Shown here piece after piece: positions 24,715 to 33,000 of a stretch of 36,632 nt of DNA. The first letter of the stretch is position 1. Each line of letters begins with the position of its first letter. Source of the DNA: an uncultured Muribaculaceae bacterium (GTDB lineage Bacteria; Bacteroidota; Bacteroidia; Bacteroidales; Muribaculaceae); the NCBI GenBank assembly GCA_910588035.1, contig CAJUPY010000023.1, forward strand, positions 1 through 36,632, given 5' to 3'. The notes beneath the pieces were generated by a model, which was not told the DNA's origin, searched no databases, and was given only the letters and a program-made list of their open reading frames with translations. The translations under genes and the position numbers were made by a program.

Positions 24715-25395
24715 TTATTTTTTAGGTTTGTAGAATTTATTCATCAGTGGAAGGACGATCGCGGGGTTATCGCGAAATTCATTAGGGGTCAATTCTTTGT
24801 TTTCTACCATTTCAACCAATTCGGGAAATTCTCTGAGGTAGAACTTCATGACCTTGCGCATAGCGGGTACAATGTCGCCGGTCTCGCACCAGAATGCCAC
24901 AGCGACATCGCTATCCTTGGTGAGATAGTAAATCATGTATGTGTAGGTCGAAACAGACATCGTTCGACCGTGGGTATAGTCGGCGACTGGCCTGACGTAG
25001 CCTTTTACATTCTCGCCGTTGTAGATCAGACGAAGAAAAACAGGCTTTTTGTATGGCTTTGGTTTCTTATTCAAAAGATTAGGCATACTTTTCTGTGCCT
25101 TGACCGATTCATAGATGTGAGGCACCGAGTCTTTTCCAACAGCAGTAAACCACACGGCTTTAAGTTCTTCAGACGAATATGTCTTGGTTTCGCCCTTATA
25201 GGTATCGGCGAGTTTGACCTCGGTGACCCAGGGACGCATGAAGTTTGTAAAAACAGTTTCGTTATATCCCTCGATCTCAGTTCCGTCAGCAAGAATACCT
25301 CGAATATGGTAGTCTTCAGGATTGTCGTCTTTGGCGAATGCCGGGATAGTTGTAAGCACTGCCAACACTGTTAAAATTAAACTCATTGATTTCAT
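24715..25395 (-). CDS. Secreted protein of the Crp-linked cluster (paralogue E)
   Basis: With the ATG at 25395 the product is 226 residues; an ATG at 25386 is possible. It has a signal peptide (SLILTVLAVLTTIPAFA) and no lipobox. I do not recognise a named family. The N-terminal mature part reads IRGILADGTEIEG and then ETKTYSSEELKAVWFTA, the same layout as the three neighbouring secreted proteins (a short strand, a glycine turn, then a second block with a hydrophobic strand). The C-terminal half is rich in aromatic residues and ends NKFYKPKK. It stands apart from the other three but carries its own copy of the palindromic promoter, with the start codon at the same distance. Function unknown; probably periplasmic or surface-exposed. 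Confidence 0.75.
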   Translation of the reverse strand: MKSMSLILTVLAVLTTIPAFAKDDNPEDYHIRGILADGTEIEGYNETVFTNFMRPWVTEVKLADTYKGETKTYSSEELKAVWFTAVGKDSVPHIYESVKAQKSMPNLLNKKPKPYKKPVFLRLIYNGENVKGYVRPVADYTHGRTMSVSTYTYMIYYLTKDSDVAVAFWCETGDIVPAMRKVMKFYLREFPELVEMVENKELTPNEFRDNPAIVLPLMNKFYKPKK

Positions 25396-25416
25396 AGATG
25401 TGAAAGTTTGGTGTAT

Positions 25417-25464
25417 GCGCAAATTTAAAGACAAGAAGCGAGAAATCGTGGGACATTTGTCCCA
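25417..25464 (-). promoter_or_regulatory. Palindromic operator and -7 box, copy 1
   Basis: TGGGACATTTGTCCCA at 25449-25464 is a perfect inverted repeat with 7-base arms and a TT centre. On the minus strand TAAATTTG at 25427-25420 is an exact -7 box, 21 bases from the palindrome and 25 bases from the ATG at 25395. The palindrome takes the place of the -33 element. The whole 48-base block matches 29201-29248 at 41 positions, including 25 consecutive identical bases (25440-25464). Its centre would be about 41-42 bases upstream of transcription start, the position of a class II Crp-type activator site. Confidence 0.75.
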
Positions 25465-25506
25465 TTTGAGAGAAATCACTATCGAAATTTTTCGTGGAAA
25501 AACTTA

Positions 25507-27042
25507 TCAGCGGCAGTGTCGCATCTTTTCGGGTTCGCCGGGATACCACCAACCATAGCCGCGGTCGGTGTATGTGCCGTTTTCGGTGTGGTATTCATAT
25601 CTGACATCATATTCAAATTCAAGCATACGGTCGAAATGCTCAGGTATTTCGCCTCCGATACGGTTGCCTTGGCACCAGATGCGCAACGGTTTCATGGAAG
25701 TGATGTCTATTTTTTGCATACGGTTGTAAGAGCAGTCGAGCCGCTCGAAGGTGTCGCGGTTCGGTGCACTGATGTCGAGTTCGTCCAACTTATTGTAACT
25801 GCAATATAGCCAGCGGATATTTTTACATCCGGCTATGCTGAGGCTCGTGAGCCCGTTGTCTGAACAGTGCAGTTCGCTGAGATTGCGGTAGCCGTCGAGG
25901 TTGAGCGTTCCAAATTGGTTGGAATAGCAGTAATATTGCGAGAGCACTTTCTTTTGGTCGCTCACATCAACGCTTTTGAGACGATTGTCATAGCAAAAGA
26001 GGCCGCTAAGGTTGGGGCAACCCTTGACATTAAGCTCGGTGAGGTTGTTTTCTCCGCAGTTAAGCAAATGAAGCAGAGAAGAATTGCTCAGGTCGAGAGA
26101 GGTGAGTTCGTTGGAATAGCAAAACAACGACCTTAAACTGCCTCGGCGAGGGATATTTATTTCACGGAGTTGGTTTCTGTAAAGTTCCGCAGTCGTAAGC
26201 CAATCACATCGCTCCAAGTCGATTGATTTTAAATTGCAATCGTTGACATATAACTCGGCAATGGTTGACGACCAACCGATATTGATCTCTGTCAAAAGAT
26301 TGTATCCCAATGACAAACGACTGATATTCAGACATCCTTCGAGATCTATTTTCTTAAGGCCGACATTTGTTGCGTCAATATAGTTGAGTAGCGGACACTC
26401 TGACACGTCGATTTCCGAAATCTGATTTTTGGAGCATCGCAGACTCTCGAGTGCCTTACAGCCGGCAAGGTTGATTTTTCCTTTCAAGTCGCGGTCGCTC
26501 AGATATAAATTAAGCCGGTCTTTCTCATAATTCACCTCGGTGCCCCAGTCGTTGATCGGCAAGTCGCTACCCCATTTGGCCGCCCATTTGCAGTCGGCCA
26601 GACCGGCGTCGTTGTAAAGACGCATCAGGTAGGCCCGCACTTCGGCTTCCTCGGGCAATTCGATTATCTTAGGTTCCTGACTGATGGTGATTTCGGCAGT
26701 TGCATGTCCGGCCGTGATGGTGAATTGGTAAGACCGCGCCCTGGCGTCAATGCCGACGTTAGGCGCCACGACAACCACCAATTCCTACTCGCCAGCCGGC
26801 CCCTTCTCCTGCAAAAGAGATGCAACATTTCCCTCTGCGTATCTGCCGTATTCAACTTTCCAATCGGCATTTGTGGAGAAGTTGATTGTCAGGTCGCACC
26901 CGTCTGCAGGAGCCTCAAAGACCGTCACGTGATTCTCCAGCTTCACATAGTCAGGCTCGCGCACCTGCGGCTCATCTTCGCCATTGTTTTGACAACCGAC
27001 AAGCAGCACACATAAAGCAATGAGGACTCCGATTCGTTTCAT
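25507..27042 (-). pseudogene. BACON/leucine-rich-repeat lipoprotein interrupted by one in-frame TAG
   Basis: The reading frame from the ATG at 27042 encodes a lipoprotein signal (ALCVLLVGC, cysteine lipidation site), then a BACON-like beta domain. A single TAG at 26787-26785 (codon 86) interrupts it, after which the same frame continues without a stop to 25507. The sequence on both sides fits one BACON domain: FSTNADWKVEYG and GPAGE before, ELVVVVAPNVGIDARARSY and ATAEITISQEP after. About fifteen leucine-rich repeats of 21-23 residues follow (for example LTSLDLSNSSLLHLLNCGEN). No frameshift is needed. Either this is a recent nonsense mutation, an assembly error, or the codon is read through. 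The intact form would be a surface-exposed lipoprotein of about 511 residues that binds protein or glycan. It overlaps the gene upstream by four bases, so it belongs to the Crp-linked operon. Confidence 0.8.
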
Positions 27043-27761
27043 TCGGGGTGTTCTGAAATGTAATCGTCTATAAAATCAATAAATTCCAGTTTATTGTCAA
27101 CTGTAACGGCCATTTTCTTTGACGTTTCTTTATCGGGGAAGTATTTAGCTTTTACTGCTTCTGCCAATCTCGGACGAGTGTCCTTGATGCAGTTATAGAA
27201 ATAAGATACGTAATTAACGTTTCCATTGGCTCCCTTTCCTATCGGCACAGAATAGAATACAAAAGCTTCGCCATTGTCATGAAACCTCACCAACCAGTAT
27301 GAAAGCAGTTGGTCACGATTTTTCAAGCCGCTCATATAGTTTCCCATATAGAGAAGTGTACAGAAGTCGACATTCGTTCCTTGTTTGATGCGCCGCAACA
27401 TCTTGTTAGTATTTTTCTTCGGTCCGTTCATAGGCACAATGCCGTCAACCATCGGCACATACATTACGCTATCCGATAATTCACGATGTGTGCTGCTTAT
27501 GATATAGATAGAATCTATTTGCGACGGATAACATTTGATAGTTTTACGTCCGTCATCGGGAAGTATGTGAAAATTGTGCTTCGACCGTGTGAATCGCTGG
27601 CCATACGTCACCCAATGCTTAACCAATGGACCTTCGTAAATCTTACCGTCCTTAAACCATACTTTTGCCAACTTGACTTCCTGCTTCTCCTTTGCATAGG
27701 CGGATGTTGTAATGCAAAACGTGAAAGCGACTGATATTACAAATATTAGAAGTTTATTCAT
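27039..27761 (-). CDS. Secreted protein of the Crp-linked cluster (paralogue C)
   Basis: The ATG at 27761 gives 240 residues beginning with a clear signal peptide (NKLLIFVISVAFTFCITTSAYA); a start further upstream would run into the preceding gene. The mature N-terminus reads VKLAKVWFKDGKIYEG and later CYPSQIDSIYIIS, matching the strand-turn-strand plus IDSI block of neighbours A and B. The C-terminal half has YWLVRFHDNGEAFVFYSVPIG and a lysine-rich end. Family unknown to me. Its stop overlaps the start of the BACON/LRR lipoprotein by four bases and it follows paralogue B by 32 bases. Expression from the operator-promoter at 29201-29248 is inferred. Confidence 0.75.
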   Translation of the reverse strand: MNKLLIFVISVAFTFCITTSAYAKEKQEVKLAKVWFKDGKIYEGPLVKHWVTYGQRFTRSKHNFHILPDDGRKTIKCYPSQIDSIYIISSTHRELSDSVMYVPMVDGIVPMNGPKKNTNKMLRRIKQGTNVDFCTLLYMGNYMSGLKNRDQLLSYWLVRFHDNGEAFVFYSVPIGKGANGNVNYVSYFYNCIKDTRPRLAEAVKAKYFPDKETSKKMAVTVDNKLEFIDFIDDYISEHPE

Positions 27762-27793
27762 GATGTAAAATGATAATGCGTCTTTATGCATGA

Positions 27794-28459
27794 TTAGTTG
27801 TTGCCGGGCGACGGGACATAGTCCTCGATTATCTTGGAATAATCTATGTACTTGTGTCCCCAATCTGAAGCATCGTACCCTCCGTTTTTGAATCTTTCAA
27901 TCAACACAGGGTCGTCATTGAAAAATATTTCCGCCCATTTTTTCTGATCTTTGGTCTTGTCAGGGACATGGCAGGGCACAGATTCCGTATTCTTCATGAT
28001 ATGAAGATTGCTTAGATAAGAATACATCTTGTTGAATTTAAACCGTAACCGTCCTTTCTTGAAATCAGGTCGCCCTATCTCCAGCCATGAAGAACAGTTT
28101 TTGCCGACTTCTTTAAGGCATAGCCATATAGCGTCTGATGACTGTTTGAATGTGATGTCCTTAGATTTGAAATAATTGGGTCTGAATGATTTGAAAAGAT
28201 GTTTTTCCTCCGGATATTTCTCACTCCACAGAATTATGCGGTCAATGCTGTCGGCAAGCAAAACCTGTTTTTTCTCATTTATTATAACAGTGATTTTCGT
28301 TTCGTGCATTACCGGCATATTTAACCTGACCGAGTTCAGTAATTCTCCATTTTTAAGGTGTATGTTACCATAGGTCCAGGTTCCTGAGCCAAATGCAGAC
28401 ACAGTCGTTGTAACCGTGGCAAAAATCAAAACGAGGATAAAGTTTACAAGTCTTTTCAT
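27794..28459 (-). CDS. Secreted protein of the Crp-linked cluster (paralogue B)
   Basis: This 221-residue protein starts with a signal peptide (VNFILVLIFATVTTTVSAFG). The mature part carries NIHLKNGELLNSVRLNMP and LLADSIDRIILW, closely parallel to paralogue A (FFNNGTVTECVELKLP and HADSIDHILLYH). Near the C-terminus FFNDDPVLIERFKNGGY parallels A's YLDDDPELVKRISEKGY. These shared blocks show that A and B are true paralogues. Two cysteines in LKEVGKNCSSWLEIG may form or bind something in the periplasm. It lies 36 bases after paralogue A and 32 before C. Function unknown. Confidence 0.78.
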   Translation of the reverse strand: MKRLVNFILVLIFATVTTTVSAFGSGTWTYGNIHLKNGELLNSVRLNMPVMHETKITVIINEKKQVLLADSIDRIILWSEKYPEEKHLFKSFRPNYFKSKDITFKQSSDAIWLCLKEVGKNCSSWLEIGRPDFKKGRLRFKFNKMYSYLSNLHIMKNTESVPCHVPDKTKDQKKWAEIFFNDDPVLIERFKNGGYDASDWGHKYIDYSKIIEDYVPSPGNN

Positions 28460-28495
28460 GATTTGTCGTACATTATTGATTCTTAGCTGCCAAGC

Positions 28496-29179
28496 TTACC
28501 GGGGATTATAGTCGACAGCAATCTCCTCAAAGAAAAACGGGTTAAAATCGTTGCCACCATGTCTCCAGCCGTCTTTCGCCTTTTTGCTGTAATAACCTTT
28601 TTCGGAAATCCGTTTCACCAGTTCCGGGTCATCGTCAAGATAGGTTACGAGCCAATCGCGTGTTGTGCCTGTGCGGTAGGGATTCGCCGGAATATTGAGT
28701 GACAGTGCGTTTCCCGGTTTCTGGAAATAATATGGGGTGTCGTAGGAACTTGCATTTGCCCCGAGGGTAAATGAAAAACCATCTTTCTTAACTTTCACTT
28801 TCCAAAATGCCACCCAATAACACAGATGTTCCCCCGCCGATTCAAGAAATTGCCAATTTTTGGCTTTACAATCCTTCACTTCATTTTTCTTGTGATCGAA
28901 CTCACCAACAGGATTCCGGCGTACATAAGCCTTGCGCTCGGGTGCTTCCACGTGATACAACAAAATATGGTCTATGCTGTCGGCGTGAATCTTTTGTTTT
29001 TTGCCGTCGGCTACGTATTCAAACTTTTCGTGCCAGCTGGATGGCAGTTTCAGCTCCACGCATTCGGTCACCGTACCATTGTTGAAAAATATATCTGCAC
29101 GAGCTTCATTTTTGGCATTTGCTGAAAATGCAATCATCATTACTGCCGATATTGCCAGTACATAGATTCTCAATTTCAT
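28496..29179 (-). CDS. Secreted protein of the Crp-linked cluster (paralogue A), first gene of the operon
   Basis: The ATG at 29179 gives 227 residues with a signal peptide (LRIYVLAISAVMMIAFSANA). Shared blocks with paralogue B are ADIFFNNGTVTECVELKLP, HADSIDHILLYH and, at the C-terminus, TYLDDDPELVKRISEKGYYS. A basic region near the middle is rich in lysine (FWKVKVKKDG). No family is recognised. The start is fixed by the promoter block at 29201-29248, whose -7 box ends 25 bases before it, the same distance as for paralogue E. The Crp/Fnr regulator gene ends 80 bases upstream. It is probably the head of a four-gene unit A, B, C and the BACON/LRR lipoprotein. Confidence 0.78.
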   Translation of the reverse strand: MKLRIYVLAISAVMMIAFSANAKNEARADIFFNNGTVTECVELKLPSSWHEKFEYVADGKKQKIHADSIDHILLYHVEAPERKAYVRRNPVGEFDHKKNEVKDCKAKNWQFLESAGEHLCYWVAFWKVKVKKDGFSFTLGANASSYDTPYYFQKPGNALSLNIPANPYRTGTTRDWLVTYLDDDPELVKRISEKGYYSKKAKDGWRHGGNDFNPFFFEEIAVDYNPR

Positions 29180-29200
29180 AACATTATGGATTTGCTTAAT

Positions 29201-29248
29201 GCACAAATTTAGGGTTAAGAATTGAGAAATCGTGGGACATTTGTCCCA
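29201..29248 (-). promoter_or_regulatory. Palindromic operator and -7 box, copy 2
   Basis: TGGGACATTTGTCCCA lies at 29233-29248, and on the minus strand TAAATTTG at 29211-29204 is an exact -7 box. The spacing (21 bases) and distance to the ATG at 29179 (25 bases) equal those of copy 1. The palindrome begins 12 bases past the stop of the Crp/Fnr gene. Regulation by that protein is inferred from position and symmetry only. Confidence 0.75.
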
Positions 29249-29259
29249 ATGACGTAAAA

Positions 29260-29820
29260 TTATACGATTGTCTCGCGAATACGTTGCAATTGTCGGCGCG
29301 AGATGGAAAGATATGAAGCGATTTCTTGCAAAGGAATCAATGATATGTCTTCATTACAGTGTGAAATAAGTTCGATGTACCGCTGTTTAGGGGGCTTGGT
29401 GTGCAAGTCGAGATAGCGGTTATATGCCTCGACAAGAAGTTGTGCCGAAGTTTGCCACACGAAATCGGGATATCTCTCCGCCATATATTGTCTAACAGTG
29501 TCTAAGTCAATCTCGATAACCTCTGCATCGCAACCGGCGGAAATTGAAGTAAAAGCAGCTTTGCCGAACATAAACGAGCATACAAAATCTGTAACTACCT
29601 CCCCGTGAAATGAAAAACCTGTGACACATACATCACCTATGGCATTGATGACTGAATATTTGAAATAGCCCTTGCGGACAATAGCTACCCGGCGACATAC
29701 CTGACCTTGTTCGCACATACTTTCGCCCTTTAGATAAAATCGGGTAGTGCCTTGTTTCTCAATAAAACTGTTTAGTTCTTTGAGATTGACGTTGAATAGA
29801 AAATCATTCAGCCTTGCCAT
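29260..29820 (-). CDS. Crp/Fnr-family transcriptional regulator
   Basis: The 186-residue protein has the two-part layout of Bacteroidota Crp/Fnr proteins. The N-terminal beta-barrel sensor spans about residues 15-115 (FYLKGESMCEQGQVCRRVAIVRKGYFKY, read in parts, then GFSFHGEVVTDF). A long dimerisation helix follows, and a C-terminal helix-turn-helix ends the protein (IPLQEIASYLSISRRQLQRIR). The usual phosphate-binding Arg-Ser/Thr pair of cAMP-binding Crp is not apparent (FGKAAFTSIS instead) and there is no Fnr-type cysteine cluster, so the signal is unknown. It sits directly upstream of the secreted-protein operon and 12 bases from a Crp-like palindrome, which makes it the likely regulator of that palindrome. 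Confidence 0.88.
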   Translation of the reverse strand: MARLNDFLFNVNLKELNSFIEKQGTTRFYLKGESMCEQGQVCRRVAIVRKGYFKYSVINAIGDVCVTGFSFHGEVVTDFVCSFMFGKAAFTSISAGCDAEVIEIDLDTVRQYMAERYPDFVWQTSAQLLVEAYNRYLDLHTKPPKQRYIELISHCNEDISLIPLQEIASYLSISRRQLQRIRETIV

Positions 29821-29944
29821 GTAGATTGATTAAAGTAAGTTCGATGAAAATTAAGTAGCTGAAAAATAGTCGATGACGATAAAAGTATTAAATTTAAAGA
29901 ACTGAATTTAAAACAGAAAACTTTTGTCGCTATACTCCCGAATA

Positions 29945-29952
29945 CAAAGTTA
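29945..29952 (-). promoter_or_regulatory. -7 box upstream of the Crp/Fnr gene
   Basis: The minus strand reads TAACTTTG, an exact TAnnTTTG match, which would give a leader of about 118 bases. No -33 TTTG lies at the right distance and no copy of the TGGGACA palindrome is present here, so autoregulation through that site is not indicated. The rest of 29821-30040 is AT-rich with no gene seen. Confidence 0.4.
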
Positions 29953-30040
29953 TGGAAATTTTTGTAAAGGCAGACGAGCTTAGCAAAGTATTTTTTTATC
30001 AATAAATCGATTGCTTGAAAAATAATGATACTTACGATAT

Positions 30041-30076
30041 ATAAAAAAGAGGATGTTCATAATGAACACCCTCTTT
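30041..30076 (-). terminator. Intrinsic terminator of secA
   Basis: AAAGAGG at 30046-30052 pairs with CCTCTTT at 30070-30076, and inside it TGTTCAT (30054-30060) pairs with ATGAACA (30062-30068). On the minus strand the hairpin is followed by TTTTTTTAT. It lies 22 bases past the secA stop. Confidence 0.88.
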
Positions 30077-30098
30077 AATAAAGAATTTTTACTACTGC

Positions 30099-33000
30099 TT
30101 ACTGTCCCTTTCCGTGACAGTTTTTATATTTTTTGCCACTTCCGCATGGACATGGATCGTTACGTCCGATTTTCGGACCTGCCTTGGCTGGCATTATCGG
30201 AGAGGGTGCGCCTTGGTTGGCCGATGCCGCACGTCGGTTGTCGTCTCCGGGCATCTCTTCTTTGCTGGCGGTGTAGCGCGAATAGTCGGTCGGACGGTCT
30301 GGCATCGCCTTTTTTACCTCGGGCAAACGTGTCTCTGGCTTTGTCTGTTCTCTTACTTTTGGATCAGCCGTGGTGGTCGTCGTATCGGCCGGAGTTGTTC
30401 CGGGCATCGGCTGACGCGGAGGCTGAACGAAAATCTGGCCTCGCATCAGAGCTGACAGTGTCTTCACATTCAGGGCGTTGAGCATTGTCTCAAACAGATG
30501 GAACGACTCGACTTTGTAGATCACAAGCGGGTCTTTCTGCTCATATGACGCATTCTGAACCGACTGGCGCAGTTGGTCGAGTTCGCGCAGATGTTCTTTC
30601 CAGAGTTCGTCGATCGTTACAAGCAGTATTGTCTTGTGCCATTCCTTGACTATTGAACGGCAGTCAGTGCGGTAAGCCTCGTTGATGTCGACTGCAATGT
30701 TGAACAAGCGTTTTCCGTCTGTGATCGGAACGATGATCTTGCCTGTCGCGCCGCGGTTTTCAACCCATTCTTTGATAACCGGACGTGCGATTTCACAGAT
30801 TCTCTCACTGCGGCGTTCGCGTGTCTCGGCTGCTGCTGCATGAATCTGCTCGATCTTGTCTTCATTTGACAGTGAGGCAAAAGCTTTTGCGTCAAACGGA
30901 GGTTCGATTGTGAGCACCTTCATCAGCTCCATTGAGAAATCTTCGAAATCGGTCGGTTGGTCATATTGGTTCACCAGATTCTCGATTGTGTCATAGAGCA
31001 TGTTCTCAAGATCGATTCCGACTCGTTCGCCGATCAGGGCGTGGTGACGGCGTGCGTAAATATACGTGCGCTGCTTGTTCATCACGTCGTCATATTCGAG
31101 AAGGCGTTTGCGAATTCCGAAGTTGTTTTCCTCGACACGCTTCTGCGCGTTTTCGATCGCGCGGGTAACCATGCCGCTCTCGATCATCTCTCCCTCTTCA
31201 AGACCGAGTTTGTCGATCATTTTCATGACCGAGTCGGTTGCGAAGAGTCTCATGAGCTGATCTTCGAAAGACACATAGAACACCGATGAACCCGGGTCAC
31301 CCTGACGTCCGGCACGTCCGCGTAGCTGGCGGTCGACGCGGCGTGATTCATGACGCTCGGTGCCGATGATCGCGAGCCCGCCAACTGATTTGCCTTTTGC
31401 AATCTCGGTGTCGTTCATTTCCTTGACATCTTTGGGCAGCTTGATGTCCGTACCACGTCCCGCCATGTTGGTGGCGATGGTGACAGCTCCAGGAAGTCCG
31501 GCCAATGCCACGATGTCAGCCTCTTTCTGGTGTAGTTTCGCGTTGAGCACGTTGTGTTCGATACGTGCCATTTTCAACATCTTGCTCAACAACTCTGAAA
31601 TTTCGACCGAGGTTGTTCCGACAAGAACCGGGCGTCCGATATTGTGAAGACGCACAATCTCATCGATTACGGCTTTATATTTCTCGCGTTTGGTTCGGTA
31701 AACGCGGTCGTTCATGTCGATGCGGGCGATCGGACGGTTGGTCGGAATCGTGACGACATCGAGTTTGTAGATGTCCCAGAACTCACCGGCTTCGGTTTCG
31801 GCAGTACCTGTCATACCGGCAAGTTTGTGATACATTCTGAAGTAGTTCTGAAGGGTGATCGTTGCAAAAGTCTGTGTCGCGGCCTCGACTTTCACACCTT
31901 CTTTGGCCTCGATTGCCTGGTGGAGTCCGTCTGAATATCTGCGGCCCTCCATGATACGTCCTGTCTGCTCGTCTACAATCTTGATTTTGTTGTCGTCGAT
32001 GACATACTCGACATCTTTCTCAAACAACGTGTATGCTTTCAGCAACTGGGTGACGGTGTGGACACGCTCGGCTTTGACGGCATAGTTCTGCATCGCTTCG
32101 TCTTTGCGTTGCTGGCGTTCGGTCAGATCTGAGATGTGTTCAAGTTCTGACAGTTCTGATGCGATGTCGGGAAGAACGAAAAATTTCGGGTCGCCGCTTT
32201 TGCCGGTGAGTTCGTCTATGCCCTTGTCGGTAAGCTCGACGCTGCGGTTCTTCTCGTCGATTATGAAATACAACGGATCGGTCACGACAGGCATCTCGCG
32301 CTGGTTGTCCTGAAGATAATATGCCTCTGTCTCGAGCAGGAGGTTTTTCATGCCTTCCTGGCTCAGGAATTTGATCAGAGCGCTGTTTTTGGGAAGACCT
32401 TTGAACGCGCGGAAAAGAAGCAGGGCACCCTCTTTCCTGGTCTCTTTGTCGTCGCTGGCAATCTTGGCCTTGGCGTCGACAAGTATTTGTGTGATCAGTT
32501 TGCGCTGGGCATTCACTACCTTTTCAACGTTGCTCTTGTACTCATTGAAAAGCTGGTCATCGCCCTTGGGAACGGGACCGGAGATGATCAGAGGTGTACG
32601 TGCGTCGTCGATAAGCACGGAGTCGACCTCATCCACGATTGCATAATAGTGTTTGCGCTGAACCATATCCTGAGGGGCCATGGCCATGTTGTCGCGCAGA
32701 TAGTCGAAACCGAATTCGTTGTTTGTTCCAAACGTGATGTCGCAGTTGTAGGCTGCGCGGCGTTGGGGGGTGTTGGGCTGGTGTTTGTCGATACAGTCGA
32801 CTGTTGAGCCGTGGAACATGTAGAGCGGACCCATCCATTCCGAGTCTCGTTTGGCAAGATAGTCGTTGACCGTGACGACATGAACACCGCGTTTCGAAAG
32901 CGAACGTAGAAACACCGGCAGGGTGGCCACGAGGGTCTTTCCCTCACCTGTCGCCATTTCGGCGATTTTACCTTGATGAAGCACGATACCTCCGATCAGC

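Noticed and set aside
25483..25494. Short inverted repeat CGAAA-TT-TTTCG after the LRR gene as a terminator
   Set aside because: The stem is only five AT-rich pairs with no T-run on the minus strand.
26781..27042. Frameshift or two separate genes at the lipoprotein/LRR junction
   Set aside because: Both parts are in the same frame and only a single TAG separates them; the downstream part has no credible start codon or ribosome-binding site and begins in mid-domain.
29808..30002. Small minus-strand frame upstream of the Crp/Fnr gene
   Set aside because: Rich in Phe/Leu/Lys from AT-rich DNA, overlaps the regulator start, and contains the likely promoter.
29821..30040. tRNA or small RNA in the gap between secA and the regulator
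   Set aside because: No cloverleaf, CCA-like end or GC-rich stem is visible; only AT-rich sequence and a -7 box.
30932..32807. Several open frames antisense to secA
   Set aside because: They lie entirely opposite a strongly conserved gene and have low-complexity, Ser/Arg-rich composition with no domain; they are mirror images of codon bias.
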